DNA of 51,728 nucleotides from Phycisphaerae bacterium. Lineage in GTDB: Bacteria > Planctomycetota > Phycisphaerae > UBA1845 > JAFGLZ01. Below are positions 31,452 to 38,254 of this stretch, piece by piece; the first letter of the stretch is position 1, and each line of letters starts with the position of its first letter. The stretch covers positions 1-51,728 of the forward strand of contig JAFGLZ010000226.1 of the NCBI GenBank assembly GCA_016927755.1, read 5' to 3'. A program made the translations under genes and the position numbers. The notes beneath the pieces were generated by a model, which searched no databases, was not told the DNA's origin, and saw only the letters and a program-made list of their open reading frames with translations.

Positions 31452-32651
31452 TCAGGAACCGGCAGGACTCGGAGACGAACTCGGTTGCGACGCGGCCGCG
31501 GCCGGCGCCCCACGCAGCACGACAATCGGGCGCCTCCCCTTGGCAATCGCGCCCAAGCGCCGAGAGTTCAGGTCGAGGAGCAGGAGGTGATCGCCCATCT
31601 CGAATACCACCCGGTTGTCGGGCAGCACCGTGCCGTACTCCGCGCGCCACGTCACGAGCGGCGTGTCCAAGGCGACTTTGAGCTGCTCCCCCGTCTTCTT
31701 GTTCGACGCCAGAACGCCGAACCACCACCAGATCTTCACCTCCCAGTCTCGCCGGTCCGGGGGGCGATAGTCGAGGGCGTGCGTGTACGGGCCGCGATTC
31801 CAGATCATGGCGACCTCCCTGCCGCCGATCGTCTCGGTGCGTCGGTCCAGGCAATCGGGCGCGACGGACATGCCGAGATCGGGGACCAGAACCCTCGGCT
31901 CCGAGCGCTCACGCAAGCAGAGGGCCCAAGGGCCGCCATGGACCTCCTGTGTGAGGACCAGGTCGACCCAGTTGTTGGCCAGACCCAAGGGCGCGATCAT
32001 CCGGTCGCCCTGGCCGTCCAGTCGGATGCGGTGCAGATCGCCCTCTGGTGATAGGTAGTAGATCTTCGCGTCGCCGCCTGCTTCAGAGACAACCGACGGA
32101 TCGAGCCGGACCTCGGTCACCAGTTGGTAGCTCCCGCCCCAAGCCGCCATGCCGACAAGGACGCTGTACGTCACCCCCTGGGCAAGCAGATCGGCCCCGA
32201 GCGATTTGACGAAGCGTCTACCTGCAACGCGTTTCAGAGCCCACAGGCAGAACGGCCACTCGATGACAAACGTCAGCAGGAGCGACAAGACGAAAAGTCC
32301 GTGGAAGTATCGCACGTGCAGATCGGAGATTTCGTAGATCGACGCACCGTCGAGAAGCGTCTCGTAGAAGCCGGCTCTGGCGCCTCCCAGCGCGAGTTGC
32401 CCGGCGAACATCGACACGTAGTTCCCGATGATCATCGCGAGCACGGCCCGCCCGGCGCGCACCTTGAAAAGCCAGGCGATCAACACGCCCTCGACAATGC
32501 CGAAAACGGCATTGCCGAAGTACAAATGCATCGCCCGGCCAAGCATCATCGCGCTGCCGGCATTCGCCTCGGCAGGAGAACACACGCAGAGCAGAATCAC
32601 GGCGGCCGCGATGACATAGTGGCGCCCGGTAGCCCGAGCCCTTGTGATCAT
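31452..32651 (-). CDS. Membrane protein with C-terminal extracytoplasmic domain
   Basis: About 399 residues from ATG 32651 with GGGGAG 7 nt upstream. The N-terminal half has a signal-like helix ending in SPAEANAG, then four or more hydrophobic segments (GRAMHLYFGNAVFGIVEGVLIAWL, VLAMIIGNYVSMFAGQLALGG, HGLFVLSLLLTFVIEWPFCLW, GVTYSVLVGMAAWGG). The remaining 210 residues are soluble with strands typical of a beta-propeller-like or sensor domain (KIYYLSPEGDLHRIRLDGQGDR, EYGTVLPDNRVVFEMGDHLLLLDL). No family is recognised. The 31183-31451 gap that follows upstream of the glycosidase start shows no gene. Confidence 0.65.
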   Translation of the reverse strand: MITRARATGRHYVIAAAVILLCVCSPAEANAGSAMMLGRAMHLYFGNAVFGIVEGVLIAWLFKVRAGRAVLAMIIGNYVSMFAGQLALGGARAGFYETLLDGASIYEISDLHVRYFHGLFVLSLLLTFVIEWPFCLWALKRVAGRRFVKSLGADLLAQGVTYSVLVGMAAWGGSYQLVTEVRLDPSVVSEAGGDAKIYYLSPEGDLHRIRLDGQGDRMIAPLGLANNWVDLVLTQEVHGGPWALCLRERSEPRVLVPDLGMSVAPDCLDRRTETIGGREVAMIWNRGPYTHALDYRPPDRRDWEVKIWWWFGVLASNKKTGEQLKVALDTPLVTWRAEYGTVLPDNRVVFEMGDHLLLLDLNSRRLGAIAKGRRPIVVLRGAPAAAASQPSSSPSPAGS

Positions 32652-32782
32652 GCCGCTTCTCCCCGACGTCGAGTGCCAGGCCAGCGTGCTCCCACCCGAT
32701 TGTACACTCGACGCGCCCACGGATGCATCATCACCCCCAATGATCCCGCGGAATCAGCCTCACAGCATCCGCCAGGCGCCTG

Positions 32783-32803
32783 GCATGGGCATCTTGCCAA
32801 TGA
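32783..32803. repeat. Dispersed palindrome, degenerate copy 3
   Basis: GCATGGGCATCTTGCCAATGA, with a single mismatch in the right arm (CCAATG for CCCATG). It lies in the 470-base gap 32652-33122, in which I see no gene, only this copy, C-rich sequence and, at the end, the promoter of the HicA-like gene. Confidence 0.6.
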
Positions 32804-33065
32804 TCTCCAGCCACACCTTCCGCCACCGGCAGTGTGAGTGCATGTGCGAGTATCCGCAGACCCCAATCCTGATACGCCCCCTCGCCCCACCCGACGGGCG
32901 GCGTCCCAGAAGCCCAGCTCGGGAAGCTCCCATCCCACCCCACCCAACGGCGACGATCCCGACGAGACGAGGGCTCGTTCGGGTTGGTTGTGGCCGGGCA
33001 CGAACCGAAACCACGATCGAAACCGATGCCGCATCCCACTTCTCCATGGGGTCCCCCGACGCCAT

Positions 33066-33094
33066 TTGCCGCCGTGCCCGTGCCTCTGTATCAT
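33066..33094 (+). promoter_or_regulatory. Promoter of the HicA/HicB-like pair
   Basis: TTGCCG, 17-nt spacer, TATCAT, 28 bases before the TTG start of the HicA-like gene. Spacing and -10 are good. Confidence 0.55.
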
Positions 33095-33122
33095 TGATAG
33101 GACGTGAGGAAGGGGCACACGG

Positions 33123-33308
33123 TTGAGATTCAGCGAGGTCACGCGGCTTCTCGAGAAGCACGGGTTTCGGATCGTCAAGCAGAAGGGATCCATCCGCTAC
33201 TACGGCAAGCCGGGATGGCCCAGGTTGATTCGAGTGGACTATCACGGTCCAAAGGAAGTGCCCACGGGAACGTGCCACAGCATCCTCAAGGCCGCCGGGC
33301 TTAGGTGA
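33123..33308 (+). CDS. hicA: HicA-like protein
   Basis: 61 residues from a TTG start, with GAGGAAGGGG 7 nt upstream. It follows the HicA double-strand RNA-binding fold: MRFSEVTRLLEKHGFRIVKQ, then KGSIRYYGKPGWPRLIRVDY and HGPKEVPTGTCHSILKAAGL, where the H-G-x-K-E-x-P-x-G-T...IL...AGL end is diagnostic. HicA toxins degrade mRNA with a single catalytic His in the GSH motif; here the motif reads GSI (Ile24), so the classical catalytic residue is missing. It may be an inactive or divergent member. The HicB-like gene follows after 23 bases. Confidence 0.82.
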   Translation: MRFSEVTRLLEKHGFRIVKQKGSIRYYGKPGWPRLIRVDYHGPKEVPTGTCHSILKAAGLR

Positions 33309-33331
33309 CGCCGTATTGGGAAGGTGTACGG

Positions 33332-33577
33332 ATGATCGAACTGCCCTATTCCCTGGTGATCGAAGCCACCCAAGAGCCCGACTATTTCGGGTTCTTCTCC
33401 CCTGACCTGGAGGGGTTCACGGGTATCGGACACTCCATCGAGGACTGTCTGTACAAGGCGAAGTGGGGGATGAAGGAGCACGTGGGTTTGTTGAGGAAGC
33501 AGGGGCTTCCCGTCCCCCCCGAGGACCCCGACCCCAAGATCACAGTGCAGAACGCCAGAGATGCAGCGATGACCTGA
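33332..33577 (+). CDS. hicB: HicB-like antitoxin
   Basis: 81 residues from ATG 33332, chosen because GGGAAGG lies 7 nt upstream; a GTG at 33305 overlapping the HicA stop is the alternative and would add nine residues. The RNase-H-like HicB core is visible: YSLVIEATQEPDYFGFFSPDLEGFTGIGHSIEDCLYKAKWGM as consecutive blocks, with the PDLEGF and G.S.EE-like segments, then KEHVGLLRKQGLPVPPEDPDP. There is no C-terminal RHH or HTH DNA-binding domain, so autoregulation would need another protein or none. It neutralises its HicA partner by direct binding in known systems. Confidence 0.82.
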   Translation: MIELPYSLVIEATQEPDYFGFFSPDLEGFTGIGHSIEDCLYKAKWGMKEHVGLLRKQGLPVPPEDPDPKITVQNARDAAMT

Positions 33578-33700
33578 GCATGGACGGCATCTTCCGTGAT
33601 CGTCTGGTCGAGAAACAGGAACAGGGACGCAGCTAGCTTCTAGGATCCAGGGAAACCGTACTGACATCTGAACAACCCGAATCAGTAGCCCCCCACGCGC

Positions 33701-33990
33701 TCCCCTCATCCCCGCCTTCCCACACCCCGACCCGCCGCGTATCATGCCCCCCAGCACGAATCCACCATCGAGGACGTTGCCCAGATGTGTCCCGTTGCCG
33801 GACTGCTTGCGATCGCCGTGTTCCACGCGCTCGTCTTCCTCGTCGGCCTGTACGCCGGCCGGCGATCGCGGGGCGATGACGGCTCGTCCGGTCGGCGGAT
33901 GCCCATCCTCCTCGACGTCGTCACGATGACGGCCACGTGGGTCGGCGGCGGCTACATCAATGGGACGCCCGAGGCGGTGTACGACTCGGC
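33701..33990. repeat. Segmental duplication, truncated copy of symporter 5' region
   Basis: This block repeats 34869-35174, which covers the promoter, leader and first 74 codons of the choline-type symporter gene. Most bases match by eye, with scattered substitutions and one 15-base in-frame deletion. Similarity ends abruptly at CGGC and is followed by CGAATCTTGCCCATGACC, which resembles the right half of the dispersed palindrome. Confidence 0.85.
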
Positions 33991-34006
33991 ACGCAGCGTC
34001 CGCTGA
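33785..34006 (+). pseudogene. Truncated duplicate of the choline-type SSS symporter
   Basis: 73 codons starting MCPVAGLLAIAVFHALVFL, matching residues 1-74 of the full gene at 34954 (MYPVAGLLAIALFYALVFL). The five residues LLVAG are deleted and the reading stops in a new TGA just past YDSARS. Promoter-like TTCCCA-N17-TATCAT at 33717-33745 is preserved, so a short membrane peptide with one helix and part of a second could still be made. It is a partial copy, not a functional transporter. Confidence 0.85.
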
Positions 34007-34109
34007 AGGCGAATCTTGCCCATGACCACATGCGACGTGCCTGTCTACGGCGGATCCCACCTCACTGAATCGCGCCCACACCCTCTTGTCTCACCCCAAC
34101 GAGCGATAT

Positions 34110-34125
34110 ACCATATAGATATGGT
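34110..34125. promoter_or_regulatory. Palindrome over the start codon, possible operator
   Basis: ACCATA TAGA TATGGT is a perfect inverted repeat that includes the ATG at 34121. A direct repeat CGATATACC at 34104-34112 and 34133-34141 flanks it. The combination suggests a repressor site or translation-control hairpin for the two-gene unit that follows. Confidence 0.5.
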
Positions 34126-34390
34126 CCCGACGCGATATACCAGCCAAGAGATCTGCCGCCTCGGGCAGGAGCGCTACGAGCGAGACGTTCGTCATCTCGT
34201 CGAGCCGCGGCACAACGACAAGTTCCTTGCGCTGGACATCGAGACCGGCCAATATGCCATCGGGGACGAGGCGCTTGATGCGGTCGATGCGCTTGGCAAG
34301 CACCCACCGGAGGCAGGAGTCTACATCGTTCGCATAGGTCACCCCGCGGCCTATCGCCTCGGCGGCAGGTTCCGACTGGGACGCTCATGA
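34121..34390 (+). CDS. 89-residue protein coupled to a retropepsin-like gene
   Basis: From ATG 34121; a longer frame to 34016 exists but its N-terminus reads through the repeat junction and is not protein-like. The sequence RYTSQEICRLGQERYERDVR continues into HNDKFLALDIETGQYAIGDE and VYIVRIGHPAAYRLGGR. I recognise it only as a short alpha-beta protein that, in other genomes, also precedes a clan AA aspartic-protease-like gene. The stop overlaps the next start in ATGA, so the two are coupled. The function is unknown; an antitoxin-like or adaptor role is a guess. Confidence 0.65.
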   Translation: MVPTRYTSQEICRLGQERYERDVRHLVEPRHNDKFLALDIETGQYAIGDEALDAVDALGKHPPEAGVYIVRIGHPAAYRLGGRFRLGRS

Positions 34391-34761
34391 TCTCAGGGCG
34401 GGTTACCACCGGGCTGGAGGCGGTCGTCTCACTCCGTATCAGGGCGCCGAGCGGCGCCGAGAGGGACTGTGACGCGATCATCGATACCGGCTTCGATGGG
34501 TTTGTTGCGCTACCGGCGCACCTGGTTGATGAACTCCAACTGAGGCCCGTCGGCTCACTGTGGGCGATCCTTGGCGACGGGCAAGCCACGGAGCTTATGC
34601 TCTTCCACGGAACGGTCGTCTGGGAGGCCGGACCGCGACGCGTGGACGTCCTGGCCATCGAGGGTGGTGCACTTGTCGGCATGGCGCTACTGCGAACGTT
34701 CCGTTTGACGGTGGACGTCATGCCGGGCGGGCGCGTCACGGTTGAGCCGCTCCAAGTCTGA
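34387..34761 (+). CDS. Clan AA retropepsin-like aspartic protease
   Basis: 124 residues, starting inside the previous stop codon. A single active-site motif DTGFDG (Asp33-Thr-Gly) follows the hydrophobic strand CDAIID and precedes FVALPAHL; the second hallmark of the fold, a hydrophobic-hydrophobic-Gly segment, is VGMALLRTFRLTVDV near residue 97. Single-motif proteins of this size dimerise to make the complete active site, as in retroviral proteases. There is no membrane segment or signal, so it would act in the cytoplasm. The natural substrate is unknown; the overlapping 89-residue neighbour is the first candidate. Confidence 0.78.
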   Translation: MISGRVTTGLEAVVSLRIRAPSGAERDCDAIIDTGFDGFVALPAHLVDELQLRPVGSLWAILGDGQATELMLFHGTVVWEAGPRRVDVLAIEGGALVGMALLRTFRLTVDVMPGGRVTVEPLQV

Positions 34762-34868
34762 TCCGTGTGCTCGCCGAGCTGGACCTGCATCCGTATCGCT
34801 GAGCCGATCAGATCGAAGGTTCGAAGCCGGGGCGCCATACCGATATCCAAATGAGCCGGACCAGAATC

Positions 34869-35174
34869 CCCCTCGCCCACCCGCCTTCCCACGCCCCAAC
34901 CCGCCGCGTATCATGCCCCCCAGCGCGAATCAACCTTCGAGGACACTGCTCAGATGTACCCCGTTGCCGGACTGCTTGCGATCGCCCTGTTCTACGCCCT
35001 CGTCTTCCTGGTCGGCCTGTACGCCGGCCGGCGATCGCGGGGGGACGAGGGCTCGTCCGGACTGCTCGTGGCCGGCCGGCGGATGCCGATCCTGCTCGGC
35101 GTCGTCACGATGACGGCCACGTGGGTCGGCGGCGGCTACATCAACGGCACCGCCGAGGCCGTCTACGATTCGGC
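34869..35174. repeat. Segmental duplication, copy within the intact symporter gene
   Basis: The intact member of the duplicated pair with 33701-33990. It includes the promoter and the first codons of the symporter gene. Confidence 0.85.
34886..34914 (+). promoter_or_regulatory. Candidate promoter of the symporter-Pcs operon
   Basis: TTCCCA, 17-nt spacer, TATCAT, 39 bases before the ATG. The same hexamers and spacer length are conserved in the duplicate at 33717-33745. Confidence 0.5.
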
Positions 35175-36477
35175 CAGAGGCCTCGTCTGGGCGCAGGCCC
35201 CCTGGGGATACGCCCTCAGCCTCGTCCTCGGCGGGCTCGTCTTCGCGCGAAAGATGCGCCGCCTCGGCTTCACCACGCTCCTCGACCCGTTCGAGCGACG
35301 CTACGGCAAGCAGATCCCCGCCGTCCTCTTCCTGGCCGCCCTCGTGGGCGAGGTCTTCTGGAGCGCCGCCATCCTCGCCGCCCTCGGCACCACGTTCGGA
35401 ACCATCCTCGGCTTCGACTTCACCACGTCCATCCTGATCTCCGCCGCCATCGCCATCGCCTACACCGTCGTCGGTGGACTCTGGTCCGTCGCCTACACCG
35501 ACGTCCTACAGCTCGCCTGCATCCTGCTCGGCCTGGGAATCGCCATTCCCTTCGCCCTCCAGCACGCCGGCGGACTGTCCAACGTCGTGGCGACCTACGG
35601 CGCGAAGTTCGGCCCCGCCGCCTCGCTCCTCCCGCCCATCGGCCAGTGGGGTAACAAGACCTGGTACTGGCTGGACCTGGCCCTCCTGCTGATCCTCGGC
35701 GGCATCCCCTGGCAGGTCTACTTCCAGCGCGTGTTGGCCTGTCGAAGTCCGCGCAGCGCGGTCTACCTGTCGGTCTTCGCGGGGGTGGGTTGCATCATCC
35801 TGGCGATACCGGCCGGTCTCATCGGCGCCATCGGCGCCGCCGTCGATTGGCACGCCAACGGCCTCCAACCGCCGCCGACCCCCGCCCTCGTCCTCCCCTA
35901 CGTGCTCCAGTATCTGACCAACCCCGTCATCGCCGTCGTCGGACTCGGCGCCGTGGCCGCCGCGGTGATGTCCTCCGTCGATTCCTCGATCCTCTCGGCC
36001 TCGTCGATGTTCGCGTGGAATGTGTACCGCCCGTTGATCCACCCGGCGGCAAGCGACCGCGAGATCCGCCTGGCCATGCGAGTCGCCGTGCTGTTCGTCG
36101 GGGCGGCCGCGACGGCCCTGGCGCTGATTACCGAATCGGTCTACGTCCTCTGGTACCTCTGCGCCGATCTGGTCTACGTCATCCTCTTCCCGCAACTCGT
36201 CATGGCGCTGTTCTGCAAAGGCGCGAATCGCATCGGCTCGCTGGCCGGGGCGATCGTGGGGCTTGTTCTAAGGCTGGGCGGCGGAGAGCCCGCCCTGGGC
36301 ATCCCCGCGCTGATTCCCTATCCGATGCAAGACCCCGACCTGGGCAGCGTGTTCCCGTTCCGAACGACCGCCATGCTCGCGGGCCTCCTGACGATCTGGA
36401 TTGTCTCCCGACTGACCGCCGGGCTCAGTCCACCCCAACCGCTGCCCGTCGCCGATGAAAGGGGGGCCAATGCCTGA
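34954..36477 (+). CDS. Sodium:solute symporter of the high-affinity choline transporter type
   Basis: 507 residues with about 12-13 hydrophobic helices. Beyond general SSS features it follows the animal choline transporter CHT1 (SLC5A7) block by block as I remember it: TWVGGGYINGTAEAVYDSA, LVWAQAPWGYALSL, LLDPFERRYGK, GEVFWSAAILAALG, GGLWSVAYTDVLQL, LGGIPWQVYFQRVLA, VMSSVDSSILSASSMFAWN and LWYLCADLVYVILFPQL. It would import choline with Na+. Its stop overlaps the phosphatidylcholine synthase start by eight bases, which supports choline as the substrate. ATG 34954 has GAGGA about 10 nt upstream. A truncated copy of its 5' end lies 1.2 kb upstream. Confidence 0.88.
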   Translation: MYPVAGLLAIALFYALVFLVGLYAGRRSRGDEGSSGLLVAGRRMPILLGVVTMTATWVGGGYINGTAEAVYDSARGLVWAQAPWGYALSLVLGGLVFARKMRRLGFTTLLDPFERRYGKQIPAVLFLAALVGEVFWSAAILAALGTTFGTILGFDFTTSILISAAIAIAYTVVGGLWSVAYTDVLQLACILLGLGIAIPFALQHAGGLSNVVATYGAKFGPAASLLPPIGQWGNKTWYWLDLALLLILGGIPWQVYFQRVLACRSPRSAVYLSVFAGVGCIILAIPAGLIGAIGAAVDWHANGLQPPPTPALVLPYVLQYLTNPVIAVVGLGAVAAAVMSSVDSSILSASSMFAWNVYRPLIHPAASDREIRLAMRVAVLFVGAAATALALITESVYVLWYLCADLVYVILFPQLVMALFCKGANRIGSLAGAIVGLVLRLGGGEPALGIPALIPYPMQDPDLGSVFPFRTTAMLAGLLTIWIVSRLTAGLSPPQPLPVADERGANA

Positions 36478-37222
36478 GCGCATCAACATGGACAATGTCT
36501 CGCCGCCCTCGTCGACCCGGCGATTCCTCGGCTACGCCGTCCACGTCTACACCGCCACCGGCGCCGTCTGGGCCTTGCTCACCGGCGTGGCCATCTTCCA
36601 CGACCGCTACGCCCTCGCCTTCTTCTGGATGACCGTCGCCGTCTTCGTCGACTCCACCGACGGCTTCCTGGCCCGCCGGGCACGCGTCAGGGAGACCGCG
36701 CCGCGCATCGACGGCCGGAAGATGGACGATATCGCCGACTACCTCAACTACACCTTCCTGCCGATGGTGATGGTCTGGCACGCCGGATGGCTGCCGAGCC
36801 CGTCCTGGCTCTGGGCGTCGGTGCCGCTAGTGGCCAGCCTGATGGCCTTCAGCAACACCGGGGCCAAGGAAGACGACAACGGCTTCTTCGTCGGGTTCCC
36901 CTCATATTGGAACGTCTTCGCGTTCTACACGGCCCTCTGCTTCCGCCACGGCGGACCTTATGTCGTCCTGGCCGTCGCGCTGGTCCTCAGCGTCCTCAGC
37001 GTGGTCCCCGTCCGATTTGTCTATCCGACCAAGGCCCCCCGTTGGCGGTTCGGGTTCGTCGCGGGGGCGGTCGTCTGGATGTTCCTGTGCCTCTGGATTC
37101 TCCTGACGTATCCCCAGTCTCCCGCTTGGCTTGTAGGTGTCTCCATGGCCTACCCGGCGTTGTACGTCTTGAGCTCGATCTACCTGGACGCCTCCGACCG
37201 AATGCGGCAGGCCCGCAAATAG
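36470..37222 (+). CDS. pcs: Phosphatidylcholine synthase (CDP-diacylglycerol:choline phosphatidyltransferase)
   Basis: 250 residues from ATG 36470, preceded by AAAGGGGGG and starting inside the last codons of the symporter gene. The CDP-alcohol phosphatidyltransferase motif is present in the Pcs variant, DG-x2-AR-x12-G-x3-D-x3-D: DGFLARRARVRETAPRIDGR and then KMDDIAD, between a helix AFFWMTVAVFVDST and DYLNYTFLPMVMV. The N-terminal YAVHVYTATGAVWALL is the usual Pcs first helix, and eight or so helices are visible. The enzyme condenses CDP-diacylglycerol with free choline to give phosphatidylcholine in the inner membrane. Adjacent choline uptake completes the pathway. Confidence 0.92.
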   Translation: MPERINMDNVSPPSSTRRFLGYAVHVYTATGAVWALLTGVAIFHDRYALAFFWMTVAVFVDSTDGFLARRARVRETAPRIDGRKMDDIADYLNYTFLPMVMVWHAGWLPSPSWLWASVPLVASLMAFSNTGAKEDDNGFFVGFPSYWNVFAFYTALCFRHGGPYVVLAVALVLSVLSVVPVRFVYPTKAPRWRFGFVAGAVVWMFLCLWILLTYPQSPAWLVGVSMAYPALYVLSSIYLDASDRMRQARK

Positions 37223-37329
37223 TGCAATTCCGCGGACGTCGTAAGTGCATTGTCTCCAAGATAATGTGGCATACATTGCCCCTGTCTGCCGCACGGGGCG
37301 CAAGGCGCGTGTATACTTGAATACTGGAT

Positions 37330-37371
37330 GGAGAGCTTATCCGCCCGTGGGACTTACGGGCGGCGGTCTCC
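37330..37371 (+). ncRNA. Possible structured 5' leader element
   Basis: GGAGA (37330-37334) pairs with TCTCC (37367-37371) and encloses a perfect 8-bp stem CCGCCCGT/ACGGGCGG with a 7-base loop. A TATACT -10-like box at 37312-37317 would start transcription just before it. A further hairpin CCCCG-ATGA-CGGGG is at 37481-37494. The 37223-37532 gap otherwise holds no gene. No known riboswitch class was recognised. Confidence 0.4.
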
Positions 37372-37532
37372 GGAGGATCCGGCACGCCAACGCGCGACAA
37401 GATCGTCGCGGCTCGGGCTTCTCGAGTCAGCGACCGGGAAGCGCGCCACGACGATCCGATTGGCTAGCTCTGGCAGCAAGCCCCGATGACGGGGTAGGTC
37501 CGATTCGAGCAAGGGCTCGGGAAGGTGCCGTC

Positions 37533-37811
37533 ATGAGCCACAAGGTCGGAATTCTGATCCTGGTCGCCATCTGCCTCGTCCTGATGTTGACCGGATGTGC
37601 GACCACGCAGCAGAACGTGATGGCCGTCTCTCAGACGCCTGAGAGCGCCGAGCCACAAGCGATGTCAGGCGGCCAGACCGTCTCCGTCGAGGCCCAACCC
37701 ACCCAAGAGCAGGCGACGACCGAGTCCGAGCAGACCGTCGAACGGACCTCGATCGAAACCGTCTCCAAGGGCTGGCAGTCGCCCCGACTCGGGCCGTCCG
37801 GCAGGCCGTGA
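37533..37811 (+). CDS. Small lipoprotein of unknown function, possibly frameshifted at the end
   Basis: 92 residues from ATG 37533 with GGGAAGG 7 nt upstream. The N-terminus is a lipoprotein signal (ILILVAICLVLMLTGCATT) with Cys22 after LTG, so the protein should be membrane-attached. The mature part is Gln/Glu/Thr-rich and low in complexity (QPTQEQATTESEQTVERT). In a second frame the coding-like sequence continues past the stop as SLSFTPDTLRHGISTPDLGA and ends at a TGA at 37925, exactly where the terminator begins, which suggests a frameshift near 37770-37800 or a sequence error. No homologue is recognised. Confidence 0.7.
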   Translation: MSHKVGILILVAICLVLMLTGCATTQQNVMAVSQTPESAEPQAMSGGQTVSVEAQPTQEQATTESEQTVERTSIETVSKGWQSPRLGPSGRP

Positions 37812-37925
37812 GCTCGTTGTCATTCACTCCGGACACACTGCGCCACGGCATCTCGACACCGGACCTCGGAGCGCCGACCATCGGGCTCCCTGAGTCTCGG
37901 ATGCCGGCCGCAGAGTCACCTGGTT

Positions 37926-37962
37926 GACCCCGATCGGTCAGACCGATCGGGGTCGTTTTCTT
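37926..37962 (+). terminator. Strong intrinsic terminator
   Basis: GACCCCGATCGGT and ACCGATCGGGGTC form a perfect 13-bp stem with a 3-base loop (CAG), followed by GTTTTCTT. It ends the lipoprotein transcript and overlaps the TGA at 37925 by two bases. Confidence 0.92.
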
Positions 37963-38079
37963 CCTAGTCTTCCGTCTCAAGTCATTTGATGCACTGAGAG
38001 ACTGTCAAAGAGAGGGCGAGGCCACGTCCGAGCCGCACCCGTGGACATGCGAGACCAGGCGCCGGGCATACGGCGGACA

Positions 38080-38119
38080 CGTAGCATGGGCATCTTGCCC
38101 ATGAGCCATCGCGGGCGAG
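38080..38119. repeat. Dispersed composite palindrome, copy 4
   Basis: ACGTAG, CATGGGCATCTTGCCCATG at 38085-38103, an 8-base spacer, then CGGGCGAGATCCGCC, a degenerate second palindrome. It sits in the 37812-38254 gap between the terminator and the aldo/keto reductase, which otherwise shows no gene. Confidence 0.82.
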
Positions 38120-38254
38120 ATCCGCCTTCGGTGGATGCCATGGCGGCGCGGAATCACGCACGGTCATTCAGACAGCCTCCATCGCTTGATATCACACCCC
38201 ATCCGCCTAAACTCAACGACCTACGATTGATCTCGGATTCAAGGAGCCACAGGG

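Noticed and set aside
34790..34850. A tRNA T-loop-like string GGTTCGAAGCC near 34818
   Set aside because: No matching acceptor stem or anticodon arm could be drawn around it.
37324..37532. A c-di-GMP-I riboswitch in the lipoprotein leader
   Set aside because: The conserved GGGCAAACC and GGGACGCAAAGCC parts are missing; only generic hairpins remain.
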